Assembly (NCBI RefSeq): GCF_000350225.1
Contig: NW_005178980.1
Coordinates: 79,946-143,945 of the forward strand
Direction of reading: 5' to 3'
Length of the DNA stretch: 64,000 nucleotides
Origin: Chondrus crispus
Taxonomy: Eukaryota; Rhodophyta; Florideophyceae; Gigartinales; Gigartinaceae
Position 1 is the stretch's first letter, and every line of letters begins with the position of its first letter. The notes below the pieces were generated by a model that saw only the letters and a program-made list of their open reading frames with translations, was not told the origin of the DNA and ran no database searches. Position numbers and translations under genes: made by a program. Shown piece by piece: positions 43,610 through 54,149 of the stretch.

Positions 43610-44780
43610 AAATGAACTATTTAGAGCTGCAAAGAAAAAGAAGCTGAAACGTTTGACTGAAAAGGAAACGTGGAAACTTGTATGCAACTCAGAAGTGCCG
43701 AGAAACGCAAATATTCTCGGTGGGAGATTTGTACTAGCCATAAAGGATGAAAGCACTAAAGACGAGGTACGGAAAGCCTGTTTTGTAGTTCCAGGATGCA
43801 GGGATAGGCTAAAACGTCTCTCGTACACGATACTGCCACATGTCGTGCACTACAGCCACGTGTGGCGGCTGTAGCCAGAGCGACGCGCGGTCGGACGCGT
43901 AAGGGGATAACGGGAGACCACCCGGTGAATGACCGGAACCGGGATCCGGGCGCAGCTTGCGCGGTAGAGAAGTAGAACTAGAGTCAGCGATAAAGAAGAA
44001 GAATTAAAGGAAAACAGAGCTAATGGAGCGGACAAAACAGTAGTTATCGTAGGGCTCGCGCGGGTGGGTCGACGCTCGCGGGGAAGGCGGTTGGGATTCA
44101 AAGGGTGTAGATGGCTCGGTCGAGCCAGTACCGAGTCTAGGCTACAACCAAGAATCCAGAAACCAAGGTAAAAGACCCGAGGCTACGTGCCTCTTTACTT
44201 TGATTATCGGGTTGACTATATAGTCCCCGTCGCCGTAATGGCGAAGCTAAATTACACTATAAATTAGAATAACTAGAATATACGGGTGTAGCCCCGGGAT
44301 GTCGCAGAGGGATTACACGTGTCCACCGGTGGGGACCCGGCCGAGGGACATGGGGAGTCCACGTGTACCTGAGGTACACGTGGTGGCGGTGCAGCGTGAT
44401 TTTGGCGGGTAGGGACAGCTGTCCCGCTATAGTGTACAGTGCACTACACCACACCAAGGCAACATTCCAGACGAATTTTGATCGGATTGGCAGCAATATG
44501 TCGATTTCGACTATTTTCAACAGATTTGACTCAAGCATACCTTCAAAATGCAGAAAAAGTAATGAGGGATGTATACATCAAACCGACTGGAGAATTTGAA
44601 CTGAACCAGGGCAAGTTACTGAAATTGCTAAAACCTTTGTACGGTCTTGCCGATAGTGGTGATTACTGGGTCCGTACCATCATCAATCATATTAAACAGG
44701 ACTTGTCTTCTCCATCGTTTGCCTCGTCAATGTACGTGACTCGGTCGTTCCATGCGCCATCTCTGGCTGGTGCTGCGGGT
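43610..44780 (+). pseudogene. copia-3 reverse transcriptase, N-terminal part
   Basis: Left of the LTR: EKETWKLVCNSEVPRNANIL followed by GGRFVLAIKDEST and CFVVPGCRDRLKRLS, the usual entry of copia RT. Right of the LTR: PRQHSRRILIGLAAICRFRL, then the first catalytic Asp region STDLTQAYLQNA and the palm/thumb segment LLKLLKPLYGLADSGDYWVR. The frame then breaks off near 44740, where minus-strand gypsy-4 gag begins. The YxDD box is absent. Confidence 0.82.
43841..44448 (+). repeat. Solo LTR, family F1, copy 2 (608 bp), inside copia-3 RT
   Basis: The sequence begins TGTCGTGCACTACAG and ends CAGTGCACTACA, with 12-bp imperfect terminal inverted repeats. It is flanked by CCACA on both sides (43836-43840 and 44449-44453), a perfect 5-bp target duplication. 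It aligns with 23615-24251. Copia-3 RT coding stops and resumes at its edges. Confidence 0.93.
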
Positions 44781-44989
44781 TAGATCGCGGCTCCGGTCCT
44801 CTTCAGTGCCCTGTTGAACTTGGCCCAGCAAATCTCATTCCCATGAACAAGCTTTCCAGAACTCGGGCAACGAGTGTCCCGGTGCGGATTGGAGCGACAA
44901 AGGCTAGCTCCATGTCCCGACTCTTTGCAGAAGGAGCACGTTCGAACAGGGTCACTCTGCTCCGTCGTCTGATTCTTCTTCATCAAAAA

Positions 44990-45032
44990 CGATAGTTCTG
45001 CTAGCTGCTCAGAGCAGCTAGCAGAACTATCG
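44990..45032. repeat. Palindrome with 21-bp perfect arms in gypsy-4 gag
   Basis: Arms 44990-45010 and 45012-45032 are exact reverse complements around a single A (45011). The second palindrome begins within its last two bases. One arm encodes normal gag (EQLAELSFLMKK on the minus strand); the other is its inverted copy. Confidence 0.95.
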
Positions 45033-45085
45033 AAAGGAAATTGGACGTTCTGGCAGACTCTGCCAGAACGTCCAATTTCCTTTCG
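45031..45085. repeat. Palindrome with 26-bp perfect arms in gypsy-4 gag
   Basis: Arms 45031-45056 and 45060-45085 are exact reverse complements with a 3-bp loop (ACT). The distal arm reads as gag (DRKEIGRSGRVCQ region), the proximal arm is its inverted copy. It abuts the preceding palindrome. Confidence 0.95.
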
Positions 45086-45721
45086 ATCTTGTCCGGCGGC
45101 TGCCGCCTTTACGGCCTCTGCAGGATACGTAGGGGCGCCGCGCACTGAGACTGCTTACTATCGCGTGCAGCAAAGAGGGCCTTACGGCCTGTCAGGAAAT
45201 CCTTAACGGCCTTTTTCAGCCCCTCGTACGTAGTTTGTGACCTATACAAGACGAACTACGACATGTCGGTGTACTGCATGGAGGCACTTCGAAGCGGTCT
45301 GAATTTAGCTTCGGTGTTGAACGACGTCTTCTCCAAGAGGGGATCCGTCTCGTTTAACGACGCGAGCAAGTTGTTGCCGTCTAACCAACTCGGGACGGCT
45401 AGCTGGATATTTTCTTCCGGCTCGGGGACTGACTCGAAACGGTCAAGTGGGGCCTTCTGGACGGCCAGGTGGTCGCTGGCCGCCTCGTTGAGCGCGCCAT
45501 TCTGACTGTACGTCTCATATTAGTAATGCAATGCCTCTCCTTGCAAGTAGCACAGAAGTTCTCCGACCTTGCCTTCATCTGACTTCCCGTTTATCTCGAC
45601 GTTTTCGTAAAAAAACTTGGTCACGTCGGCCTCGTGCTTACCATTAAACACCAGGGAAGCAGGAACCGCCTGACTGTTGGCGTCGGCCATCCACAACAGT
45701 ACCATGTTGGTGTCGGTTCTG

Positions 45722-45862
45722 TCTTCTTTTTTCGTGTTTTTCTTTATGTACCCCCGGGAGACCACAGCCACGGCTTTTATAATCACCGCCTTTCCATTCT
45801 AGATATTTCCGACAATTATTTCCTTAATTCCTTATTACTTACACTGGGGCCCGGAGACACGT
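45722..45862 (+). repeat. Dispersed repeat E, copy 2
   Basis: Matches 38041-38178. It lies exactly between the end of gypsy-3 and the start of gypsy-4 gag, and creates an artificial gag N-terminus on the minus strand (MIIKAVAVVSRG). It may be a leader or short LTR piece of gypsy-4. Confidence 0.8.
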
Positions 45863-46204
45863 CCCAAGATGTACTTCCTCATACAATTCTGCGATAGACT
45901 GACATGTAAAGTCACATCCGTCAGGTAAGCCAAGCCGCTTGGCTTGTACCAAGAGACTATGCTCACCGTCCCCAATATCTACCAATTCTTCGATATGTTC
46001 ATACTGAACCTGTGAGTGTTCGATATGTCGCTTAAGCTTCGAGGAAGGCTTTTCATTATTCTCGCTCCTGCGGTACAGTGTTAGTCGCGTGGCGTTTACT
46101 GGGCTGCCCTTACCGTCCATTAATCTAGTTCCTTCATAGACAAGACCGTTAATTGTGCCTGTGATCTTCTTCGGGCCTTTTCGTTTGAAGACCAGTTTTT
46201 GACC
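45839..46204 (-). pseudogene. gypsy-3 C-terminal chromodomain region
   Basis: The frame reads KRKGPKKITGTINGLVYEGT, DGKGSPVNATRLTLYRRSEN, KLKRHIEHSQVQYEHIEELV, DIGDGEHSLLVQAKRLGLPD and CDFTCQSIAELYEEV. The last two segments follow the chromodomain pattern (strand with VKWLG, then xFTWxxxxxLYEDV), though the cage Trp is Cys here. It joins RNase H sequence directly, so the integrase core was deleted. Confidence 0.7.
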
Positions 46205-47528
46205 ACTTTCTCGAAAGTGGACAAGTTCAATTCTGATTTCTTGAAGGACGAGGTCAGAAAAGCCAACAGCTTATGATTTCGTTTTGAGAAATCCAACCGC
46301 AGTTCTCTATGATCGCATTGAATAACCAACGCAGCCCAGTATAAATCAGATGCATGCAATTAATTCAGATTAACTTGTTGTTATCTCTACGATCCAGAGT
46401 AATAGATTTCTTGAGTTTTTCTTGAAAAGAGTGGAGGATTTTGACATGCTTACGGTCCCAAGGAAACTCAGCTAGCTTGAGATTCTTAATTGAGCGCCTT
46501 GTTCGTTTTCCTGATTTTGTAGACGTCCTCGGAACTCTTCCGTAGAGCGGCCACTAGCGCTGAAAATTCGGTATCGATTTTAAGATATCTACTGTAGGGA
46601 ATGGACGAGTTGGCAAAGTTCTGCAGAAGTGGTAGGCGGATGAGCGTTTTTGAGTCTCGATACTCGTTCGCGGACAAACTGAACTCCCTGGCTGGATATA
46701 ATCCTACCGCACAATCGGACCTTCCGTTTGAAATGTTTTGTCTGTTGGACCAGGGCTGATATCTTCAATCCCTTTTCTCGGCATATCCTGATGAATGTAC
46801 CCAGAAAAAGTACTATTTGATCCTCATCCTTACACTGAACATGGAAATCGTCAAGCCATGCTTTAGGTTATCCCTTATCTCCGCAAAGCATAGTTCAACT
46901 CTGGCTTGGAAATTAGAAACGCAATTTCCCCCTTTGCGGGATCCTCGTCGGCTTCATCATACCACTGGGAGTGGCGAAGCTGAGCGCTTTTTGGTAATTC
47001 TTATCAAGCGATAGTTGCCAGTACGCATTACAGAAGTATATTTTGCCAATGCGGAGCTGTCGACAGTATCGGATATTTCTGACTCGACGTGTGGCTTTGG
47101 CCACATTATTGTTTCCATAGTAACACTAAACGGCCTGTAGTCGAATTTTAACCTATAGCTAACTGGTGGTGGCTTTTGCCCCAACAATGGAGCCGGTGCC
47201 CACTTCTCATTCTTATTCTGTTTGATGTACCAATATTCTTCCAGGTTTTTCGTGAAGGTTGAAATGAATACCCGATATGGTGTATAGCACGGACTTTATT
47301 TCGCGAATATGGGCATTGGGTTTGGCTGCAGAGTCAACTGCATGGGTCCCACCTTATCAGCACGGTCTCCCCCAACTTGGTTCGGAAAACGTCCATATTC
47401 TCATTCAGCATATTTTGCAACTCCTCGAAATTTTCGTCAGACATTCCTTCAGTTTGTGCTTCTTTCAGCAATTACCAGAACACAGTGTCAATTTCTTCGG
47501 ATTTATCATCTCCAATGGGTATGAAAAC
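46205..47528 (-). pseudogene. gypsy-3 reverse transcriptase and start of RNase H
   Basis: From 47528 downward: DENFEELQNMLNENMDVFRT and KLGETVLIRWDP (linker), then YRLKFDYRPFSVTMET, PHVESEISDTVDSSALAK, and in another frame IYFCNAYWQLSLDKNYQKAL followed by SFATPSGMMKPTR, which is the RT palm with the position of the first Asp changed to Tyr/Asn sequence. Next are LKHGLDDFHVQCKDEDQI, which keeps a DD pair at the YxDD site, and the RNase H entry MHASDLYWAALVIQCDHREL, then LLAFLTSSFKKSELNLSTFE. Several frameshifts. Confidence 0.75.
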
Positions 47529-47868
47529 TGTTGAGTGCAGAGCTCCCAGATCTGGCAGTGGCGTCCACAAAGGGCCGGCGCACGGACATTCGACAGCTTC
47601 AGTGATTCGTCCCATTCTGTGCAATTCGTCTACATACGGTAGGGGCAATTACAGCATAGATGATAGGTGATAGAGTGTCTGACTAAAATTTTGTAGAGCA
47701 TTCTTCGTGCAGACTCGGGAGCAGTCCTGGAAAGTTAATAGCATATATTCCTGTGTCAGTTAGGACATGAAACAACTCCGACCTAGCCCATTACTGAAGT
47801 ACAATGGGCTGAGAGCACCCAAATGTTGACAAAAGGCACACAAGTAAAGAGAACAGCTTTCATTTTAC
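47529..47868 (+). repeat. copia-2 5' LTR
   Basis: Starts TGTTGAGTGCAGAGCTCC. Aligns with 54150-54485 over its length, including GGCAATTACAGCATAGATGA and TGATAGAGTGTCTGACTAA. The exact right end (47855-47868) is uncertain by a few bases; the PBS at 47871 favours the longer limit. Confidence 0.9.
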
Positions 47869-47870
47869 GA

Positions 47871-47885
47871 GGTTATGGGCATCTC
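47871..47885 (+). promoter_or_regulatory. copia-2 primer-binding site, initiator tRNA-Met anticodon half
   Basis: GGTTATGGGC directly after the 5' LTR is complementary to GCCCATAACC of the initiator tRNA-Met anticodon loop and stem, as in Drosophila copia. The match weakens after ten bases. The same site type occurs in copia-1 at 16290-16310. Confidence 0.7.
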
Positions 47886-47960
47886 AGATACGCTCTACAT
47901 TGCTGATTGGTTTTAGTGAGTCACAAATGATTCGGACACACGCCACTTCTAAGTACCACG

Positions 47961-48680
47961 ATGTCGGATTCTACGGACACCGTGGATACGAGTCGCCGTC
48001 GAATTGAACGCTTGAACCACAACAACTACTACCTATGGTCCAAGAAAAAGGAACTGGTTCTTTGGAGGAAAAGACTTTGGGGTATCGTGTCGGGGGGAGA
48101 GCTCCCACCCCCTAAACAAAGACTCGAGGATCTCAAGAAGTTCCAAAGACGGAAAGACACGGCTCTGAGTTACGTACTTCTATCAATAGAGGTTGCGTCC
48201 GGTGCCGCTGTGATACACCTTTGTGATCCAAAATCCGTTTGGGACGAGCTGGAGAAAACATATTCAGCCATATCTGAAGCAGCGGTGGACTCTCTTCTTG
48301 TTCAATATCAGGCAATGAAGATGAGGTCCAGAGAAAATGTTTCACAGTATGTGAATAGATTAATTCAACTCGAAAATAAGATTGCCGCTATTGGCAAGTC
48401 TATTGCTAGAGACGAAAAAAGCGTGAATAATGCACGCTTTTTTTGTCTTTAGCGACAGAAATGATTGCTGCGTGGTCTCGCATCCGATTTCAACGTGATA
48501 GCTCAAGTCATCCGTGCGATGAACAAAGATACTACCGAGGCCTTTGGGATGCTTATCACCCACGAGATCTCGTTTCATAACAGAAATGGAACCGGTGATG
48601 AAGCTGAAACTTCCACGGCTTTCTCAGCAACGCAAGAAAAAGAAAAAAGTGTTTCCACTGCGAACGTCAGGGACCTGTAA
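47961..48680 (+). pseudogene. copia-2 gag (UBN2 type)
   Basis: The first frame (47961-48452) has the gag N-terminal layout: RIERLNHNNYYLWSKKKELV, LWRKRLWGIVSGGELP, then HLCDPKSVWDELEKTYS and MRSRENVSQYVNRLIQLENK. After a hairpin-shaped interruption (48411-48447) the protein resumes in 48465-48680 (LLRGLASDFNVIAQVIRAMN, then DTTEAFGMLITHE). The CCHC knuckle expected next is not clear. Supports a Ty1/copia capsid protein that packages the RNA. Confidence 0.85.
48411..48447. repeat. Hairpin with 15-bp arms in copia-2 gag
   Basis: Arms 48411-48425 and 48433-48447 are reverse complements with one mismatch; the loop is 7 bp. It breaks the gag frame between IARDEK and LLRGL. Confidence 0.8.
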
Positions 48681-48683
48681 AGT

Positions 48684-49549
48684 TTGATTGCTTTCATAAC
48701 CCTGAGAGAAGCAAGTACCCAAACGCAACTAACAGCCGTTAGGTTAACCGCCCTAACTCCGGATCTGGAAATAGCAACAAAAGGTGCCAATACGACTGGA
48801 TCTGGCTACATAACGTTTTTCGCAAAATGCCTCACATCTCCAATGAAAGTTTCGAAGAACAAGGAAAAGTGGTTCATTGATTCCGGCGCTACTTCTCATA
48901 TGACGAACAGTAAGATACTGTACTCAATACTATCAAATCAAGATAACTTTCGTACTGTTTCAATCGGCAACGGATACCAAAACACTGTCGCTGGAGTGGG
49001 GACGATACAGTGTATTGCAAAGTTTGATGACACCGAGAGGCATACGCGACTAAAACGAACTTTATACATTCCAGATCTGATATGCCGCCTCATATCAGTC
49101 AGTTCCATACGCCGGGCTGGATTCCGTGTCGTGCTTGAGGACGAAAAAGAAGGAAATAGTATTTACTTACTACCAAACCAGGTGTGCCAGACATTGTACT
49201 AAAAGGGATTGAAAGGGGAAGACGGTATGAATGAAGTGGACATCTCTCCTCAGAATAATGCCCATGGAACAACGTCACACTCTCATTGGCAGAAAACAAA
49301 GAGCTATGGCACGCCCGACTTGGACCTGCTAGCAAAATTGTGATAGAAAACACTACAGTGCTTCCGCGATATGGGAATACCCCTAAGAGAATAACCTCAA
49401 TAAAAGGATCTAGAATGCATCTCCCAATACCGGAATCACAAACGTTTATGAGAAAAACAAAACCGTGGACATATCCGTTTAGAGAATACCAAATTCACAA
49501 ATCGCCAAGGTCTAGCAATGTGGCAAATGAATGCACAACCGCGTCATGA
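48684..49549 (+). pseudogene. copia-2 protease and pre-integrase region
   Basis: The protease active site is visible as KWFIDSGATSHMTNS (about 48866-48911), followed by VSIGNGYQNTVAGVGTIQC and RTLYIPDLICRLISVSSIRR, the standard copia protease C-terminal part. 49286 onward has ELWHARLGPASKIVIENT, the pre-integrase entry (the LxHxRLGH motif has lost its second His). The frame then runs into the pogo-2 insertion zone. Confidence 0.82.
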
Positions 49550-49576
49550 CTCGGGTTGGGACAATTATCCGTCACA

Positions 49577-51333
49577 GTACTCTTACCTGTTTAGTGACGC
49601 ATCTTATATCTTTTAAAACGTCTTCAGCCCAGACTCCTCAACCCAAATAAAGCAACTGTGCACAAAATTCGGATTCCCTCTCTTCACGCAAATCGACCCC
49701 AAAATGACCCTTCACAACCTCACACACAAGCAGAAAACTCCCATTCGCAGGGAGGTGGAGCAAAGAAAGGCAAAGGGAGAGTCTACGAAACAGGAAGACA
49801 TCGCCGAGTGGGCTGTGAGAAAGATAAATCTGTCCTTCTGTCCCTCTCAACCAGTTATTTCCAGAATTCTTTCGGACAAAATTTCATTACCAATTGACGA
49901 ATCTTCTATCAAACGGCTGCGTCATTGCACTAATCGTCATATTGAAAGGCTCCCGCAAATTGGGTAAATTTCCAGTACAGCAGACGCGTTTTTGTCATTG
50001 GTCAAATGATCAAACAGCAAGGCCTTTCTTTGATGCGGGAAGAAAACCAAAAATTTCTCCCAGATCAAGAGGTTCGCATGAGATTCTCAAATGGATGGCT
50101 CTACCGCTTTCAGAAGAGATGAAATTTTCGGTCCAGGAAGATGCATGGAGAAGGCGGAGATGCTGTCATGGATGGTATTGACGAACAAATCAAGCTCATC
50201 AAGGACAAATTGCGGCAATTCAAGCCGCAAAACATTCGGATCGCTGATGAAACGGGGCTTTTCATTTGCATGCCGCCAGAACGCAATATCTCTTCGCAGC
50301 CCATGCCCGGTGGCAAGAACGAAAAAAAGAATGACATTGCTCGTCTGCACGAATGCAGATGGATCACAAAAATGCCTCTTATGATCATCGGCACTGCTCA
50401 TCGGCCTCGTGCATTTAAGAAGAAGACTGGTCAGGAATTGGGCTTTGATTATTGGTGCATCAAAAAGGCCTGGATGAACAATACGTTTTTTCGACTGGCT
50501 AAAGCGCTTCAGTTCGCTTATTGCAAATAGACATAAGCGCTAGGTTTTATTGCTGCTTTTAAATGCTAGCCCCCATGGGAATGCACACAGCATTCTCCAA
50601 CTGTCGGATGTTGAAATTTTGTTCCGGCCCCCGAAAACTACGGCAAAGTTGCAGCCAATGAATGCAAGTATAATCGCCTGTCTGAAACGGGGATAGAGGA
50701 AGTGGCAGTACGAAATGGTCGTAGATAATCTAAATGATATGGTGTGAAATCTTCACAAGGTCGATCAGCTTGTTGCCATGAAAGTCGTCAAGGCTGTGTG
50801 GCAAGAGCTTTCTGCATTAATTACACAAAACTGCTGGAACAGCACTGCATTGACGTCGAATGAAACTCAACCTATAGTCGTGGACAGTCGGGATGAAGAT
50901 ATAAACGGCCTTGTTGAGATACTTGTTCTCGCTCCAACGCGAATGTCTCTTGCAGAAATTTTATATGTTGAAAGCAATGATTGTTTTGAGATGCACGATA
51001 TCGGTTCTCTTACTGAAACAATTGTGCGAAATTTCACTTCAAATGAGGACAACTTTGACTCACGAGATGAACCGGATGAGCAAATGGTTTTACCGGGCGT
51101 TGAGGAATGGAAGCGGTGTATTGATGTCACAATGCGCTTAGTTCTGGAAAAAGAAGAGACTGACTTTGCAGCTTTAACATTTTTACGACGTTTGAGAGGG
51201 AATATTAATCCTTGCGAAAGACGTCGTGCAAGGCAGACCACAACGGACTGCTTTTTCAGTAAACAGTGAGCCTGTATTGGCCTAATCGTACTACCTCGTA
51301 AGGGAATTTCCTCGATAGCAGATTACTAGGACT
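49577..51333 (+). mobile_element. pogo/Tigger DNA transposon pogo-2, inserted in copia-2
   Basis: A full-length pogo-type transposase remnant lies between the pre-integrase and integrase of copia-2. Candidate ends are ACAGTACTCTTACC near 49577 and, in reverse, ACAGTCCTAGTAATC near 51333. They agree only in part, and no TA duplication is visible, so boundaries are approximate. Confidence 0.7.
49704..51269 (+). pseudogene. pogo-2 (CENP-B/Tigger-like) transposase
   Basis: The N-terminal CENP-B helix-turn-helix reads LTHKQKTPIRREVEQRKAKG, KQEDIAEWAVRKINLSF, CPSQPVISRILSDK. The DDE_1 core has RIADETGLFICMPPERNISS with the first Asp, and then MPLMIIGTAHRPRAFKKKTG. The second site reads LLLLNASPHG where DNAS is expected, and the third reads KLQPMNASIIACLKR where MDAG is expected, so two of three catalytic Asp are gone. 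The C-terminal part (50778-51269) is a long open frame with VVKAVWQELSALITQNCWNS and an acidic region. Several frameshifts occur. It cannot be an active transposase. Confidence 0.85.
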
Positions 51334-52600
51334 GTCCACGAAGCGTATTCCATTATCGAGGAATCACTGTGTATTCCCATTGTGGATGGAATCGATATCA
51401 AAGCTATCAAGATTGAAAAATGTGAGCCACGTATGAACGGTAAACTGAAGATAGACACGCGCCCATCTGTGGTTCAACCCCAGGCGAGTCAACCCCTTGA
51501 AGTTGTCCACTACGATATAATCGATCCAGTCCAAAATCCTTCACTCGGAGGTTCTTGTTACTGTATTCCGCTGTACGATGCCTTCACCAGCCTCTCGCTC
51601 GGTCGTTTTTCAAAAACAGAAATGTCGCTGCAGAAGCGCTGAAGGACATGATTCTCGAACTGGAGACAGCGTTCCAATCCAACGTCGGGCGACTTTCAGT
51701 CACTCGCTTGAGCCCAGACAACGCCACGGAATTCATCTCCAAACATGTTAAATCATGGCTAAAGGAAAAGGGGCTTCTACAAGAGCTTGGTTCTCCCTAC
51801 TCACCGGAGTCCAACGGGAAAGCGGAACGACTAAACCACTAAACCGGACACTGATGGACATGGCCCGGACGTTGGTGGTCGGTATCTTCCACTTAGAAGG
51901 TCACGAACAGCTTTGGGCGGAAGCCATGCATACGGCAAATTTCCTCCGGAATCGTACGTACACCAGCGCGTGTCGTGTTGAGGGAATGACACCATATGAG
52001 GTAACCATAGATAAGAAACAGAACTTTTCGCCTATTCCCAGGTTTGGAGCAGTTGCGTACGTACATGTCCCCACGCAGAGGCGCAAAAGAAAGCTCCAGG
52101 CACGGGCCACAATCGGTTTCCACGTGGGATGCCACTACTGAAATAGCTATAAGGTGTGGATCCCCGAGAACGGAAAGGTTGTGTCTTCTCGCCATGTCAT
52201 TTTCGGTGATATGCGTCATTTTGATTCCATCGCCGAATCAAGTAACGGCACAACGATCGAGACGGTGGCCAATGCTGATGATGATAGGGAAAGCTCCGAT
52301 TCGTGTGATAACAACGAAGGATCTGCAACTCCTGAGCAGCAAGAGAGTGATAGTCCACACCCTATTCCTGAGGATGAAGTACCGACAGGCCTTCACAATA
52401 GAGAAGACACAGACTCGCAAGCCGAACTCGCACTCGATCTAGTCGCGTATCTAAGCCCCCACAGAAGTACTGCGATGTTTCAGGCATTGTACTCAGCGTT
52501 CGGTTTGGCAATGAGGATGCCACTAACCCAACGACGTACAATGAGGCTAGTAGGGGACCAGATAAAGCAGCATGGCAGGAGGCGATACAAGAGGAAATCG
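51334..52600 (+). pseudogene. copia-2 integrase
   Basis: After pogo-2 the copia protein resumes: IKAIKIEKCEPRMNGKLKID (zinc end), LEVVHYDIIDPVQNPSLGG (first Asp), TRLSPDNATEFISKHVKSWL (second Asp), LGSPYSPESNGKAERLNH (Glu), then MDMARTLVVGIFHLEGHEQL, WAEAMHTANFLRNRTYTS and the C-terminal FGAVAYVHVP and KVWIPENGKVVSSRHVIFGD. The full DDE triad is present but spread over three frames (shifts near 51620 and 51830) with a stop at 52139. Confidence 0.87.
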
Positions 52601-53330
52601 ACCAGCACAGTGAGAACGACACCTGGATCCTTGAGCCTCTCGCTGACAAAGCTAAGCCAGTCCAAAACAAGTGGGGGTATATGTTACCGAGAAAGACGCT
52701 CTACAGCGTGTGATCCGACACCGCGCTCGCTTATTTGCCAAAGGGTTCACACAGAAGCTCGGGGTTGAATAAAATGAGACCTTTACTCCTGTAGCAAAAT
52801 ATTCAACGCCGGTTCCTCCTCGCACTTGCTGCGAACGAAGAACTTGAACTTCTTCATTTGGACGTCAAGGAAGCATTTTTAAACAGCAACCTGAACGAGG
52901 TCATTACGTGACACACTCAGAGGGATTCGTTGACAGGCAGCACCCCGACTGAGTATACAGACGACTCAAGGCCCTCTATGGCTTGAAACAAGCTTCTCGC
53001 CCGTGGCACGCGTCATCGATGCATTGCTGACGGTACTTGGGTTCAGTAGATCGGAATCTGATCCAGTCCTATACATCCTCCAGCATCAGCACAGTACAGT
53101 ACAGTTTATATTCTCGTGTACATCGATGACATGCTCCTCACCGGACGTTGGAGACAACAAATTGCACACATCGCCGAACAGTTAGGCGAGAGAGTGGTAA
53201 TTATAATCGAATCTGACGTGACCAAGTTCGTTGGAATCGTCATCATAAGCTGCCATGAGCTTCACACAATGCGTATCCACAGCACGTATATGACTAAGAA
53301 ATTGTTAGAGAAGTTTTGAATGGCGCATGC
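52601..53330 (+). pseudogene. copia-2 reverse transcriptase
   Basis: Pieces read WILEPLADKAKPVQNKWGYM, RRFLLALAANEELELLHLDV, KEAFLNSNLNEVIT, then the catalytic box with neighbours YILVYIDDMLLTGRWRQQIA (about 53108-53165) and VTKFVGIVIISCHELHTMRI. The YIDD box is intact. Stops and frame changes between 52690 and 53100 break the gene. Confidence 0.85.
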
Positions 53331-54130
53331 TCGAGGAAACAACGTCTCAATCCTGCCTGGATTAGTCTTGGATTCACCTTGCGCATTACAGGATCGCGAC
53401 GAGAGGGAGTACGCGCGTAAAAAATTTGTGCCCTACAAGGAGCTCGTTGGAGCCATATTGCACCTTGCAAACACAACCCGATCCGACATATCTTTCGCTG
53501 CTTATTTCCTCTCTCGCTTTATGCAGGACCCGCGCGAGATTCATTGGCGCGCCGCGAAACATGTCCTGCGCTACCTCAAGTCAAAAAAACCATTTGGTGT
53601 TCTGTACCGGAAACAAGCGTATAGCAACTCAAACTTGCATGGCTACACGGACTCAGATTTCGCCGCCGGTCATATCGAACGTAAATCAGTTAGTGGATAT
53701 ATTTTCACGAGCTCCGGCGTCGCAGTATCATGAAGAGGCAAGAAACAAGACGTCGTGGCACAGTATACCGTTGAATCGGAGTACGTAGTTACGTCTTTCG
53801 CCGTCCGAGAGGCGGTATGGCTCCAGTGCATTTGGAAAGAGTTTAGAGGCGGATATACCAGTTTTGTGAAGGTTATTCTACAAGTGGACAATTAGGGGGC
53901 CTGGCCATGGAAATTTCCAAGAATGGCGTATGCAATGATCGCAGCAAGCATATCGAAATCATATACTAATTTCTGCGGAACCACGTACGCAGCGGTGTGG
54001 TAAAGCCACAGTACATCCCGACTGGCGATATAGACGCCGACATCCTGAAAAAAGTGCTGGCTGCGAAAAAGCGCTACCGCTTCATGAACGGTACGGGAAT
54101 GCATCGTATCGAAATGTCAGCTCACAAGCA
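53320..54130 (+). pseudogene. copia-2 RNase H
   Basis: The 53320-53733 frame has KKFVPYKELVGAILHLANTT, RSDISFAAYFLSRFMQDPRE, HWRAAKHVLRYLKSKKPFGV and the first RNase H Asp in NLHGYTDSDFAAGHIERKSV, followed by SGYIFTSSGVAVS. After a stop and frame change, VESEYVVTSFAVREAVWLQ carries the Glu region. The tail to the polypurine tract is degraded. Confidence 0.87.
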
Positions 54131-54149
54131 CTTTGAGGACGAGGGGGAG

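Larger units (their letters stand above)
42498..44780 (+). mobile_element. Ty1/copia fragment copia-3 (gag and RT), split by a solo LTR
   Basis: Plus-strand gag-like frames (42880-43494) are followed at once by the start of a copia reverse transcriptase (43610-43840), with protease and integrase missing, so an internal deletion of the element is implied. A solo LTR (43841-44448) splits the RT, which resumes at 44449. The frame at 42498-42737 (acidic, unrecognised) may be part of it. The element's own LTRs were not found. Confidence 0.7.
44780..45740 (-). pseudogene. gypsy-4 gag with CCHC zinc knuckles
   Basis: Minus-strand gag. The capsid-like part (45740-45150) reads ASLVFNGKHEADVTKFFYEN, then DEGKVGELLCYLQGEALHY, a stop, and ALNEAASDHLAVQKAPLDRF in the continuing sequence. 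The nucleocapsid part (44780-45145) has CSFCKESGHGASLC, a canonical C-x2-C-x4-H-x4-C knuckle, and a second Cys/His cluster (CPSSGKLVHGNEIC). Two adjacent palindromes (44990-45085) replace normal protein sequence between the two parts. Which pol it belonged to is not visible. Confidence 0.75.

Noticed and set aside
45263..45505. 80-aa plus-strand frame
   Set aside because: It is the opposite strand of gypsy-4 gag.
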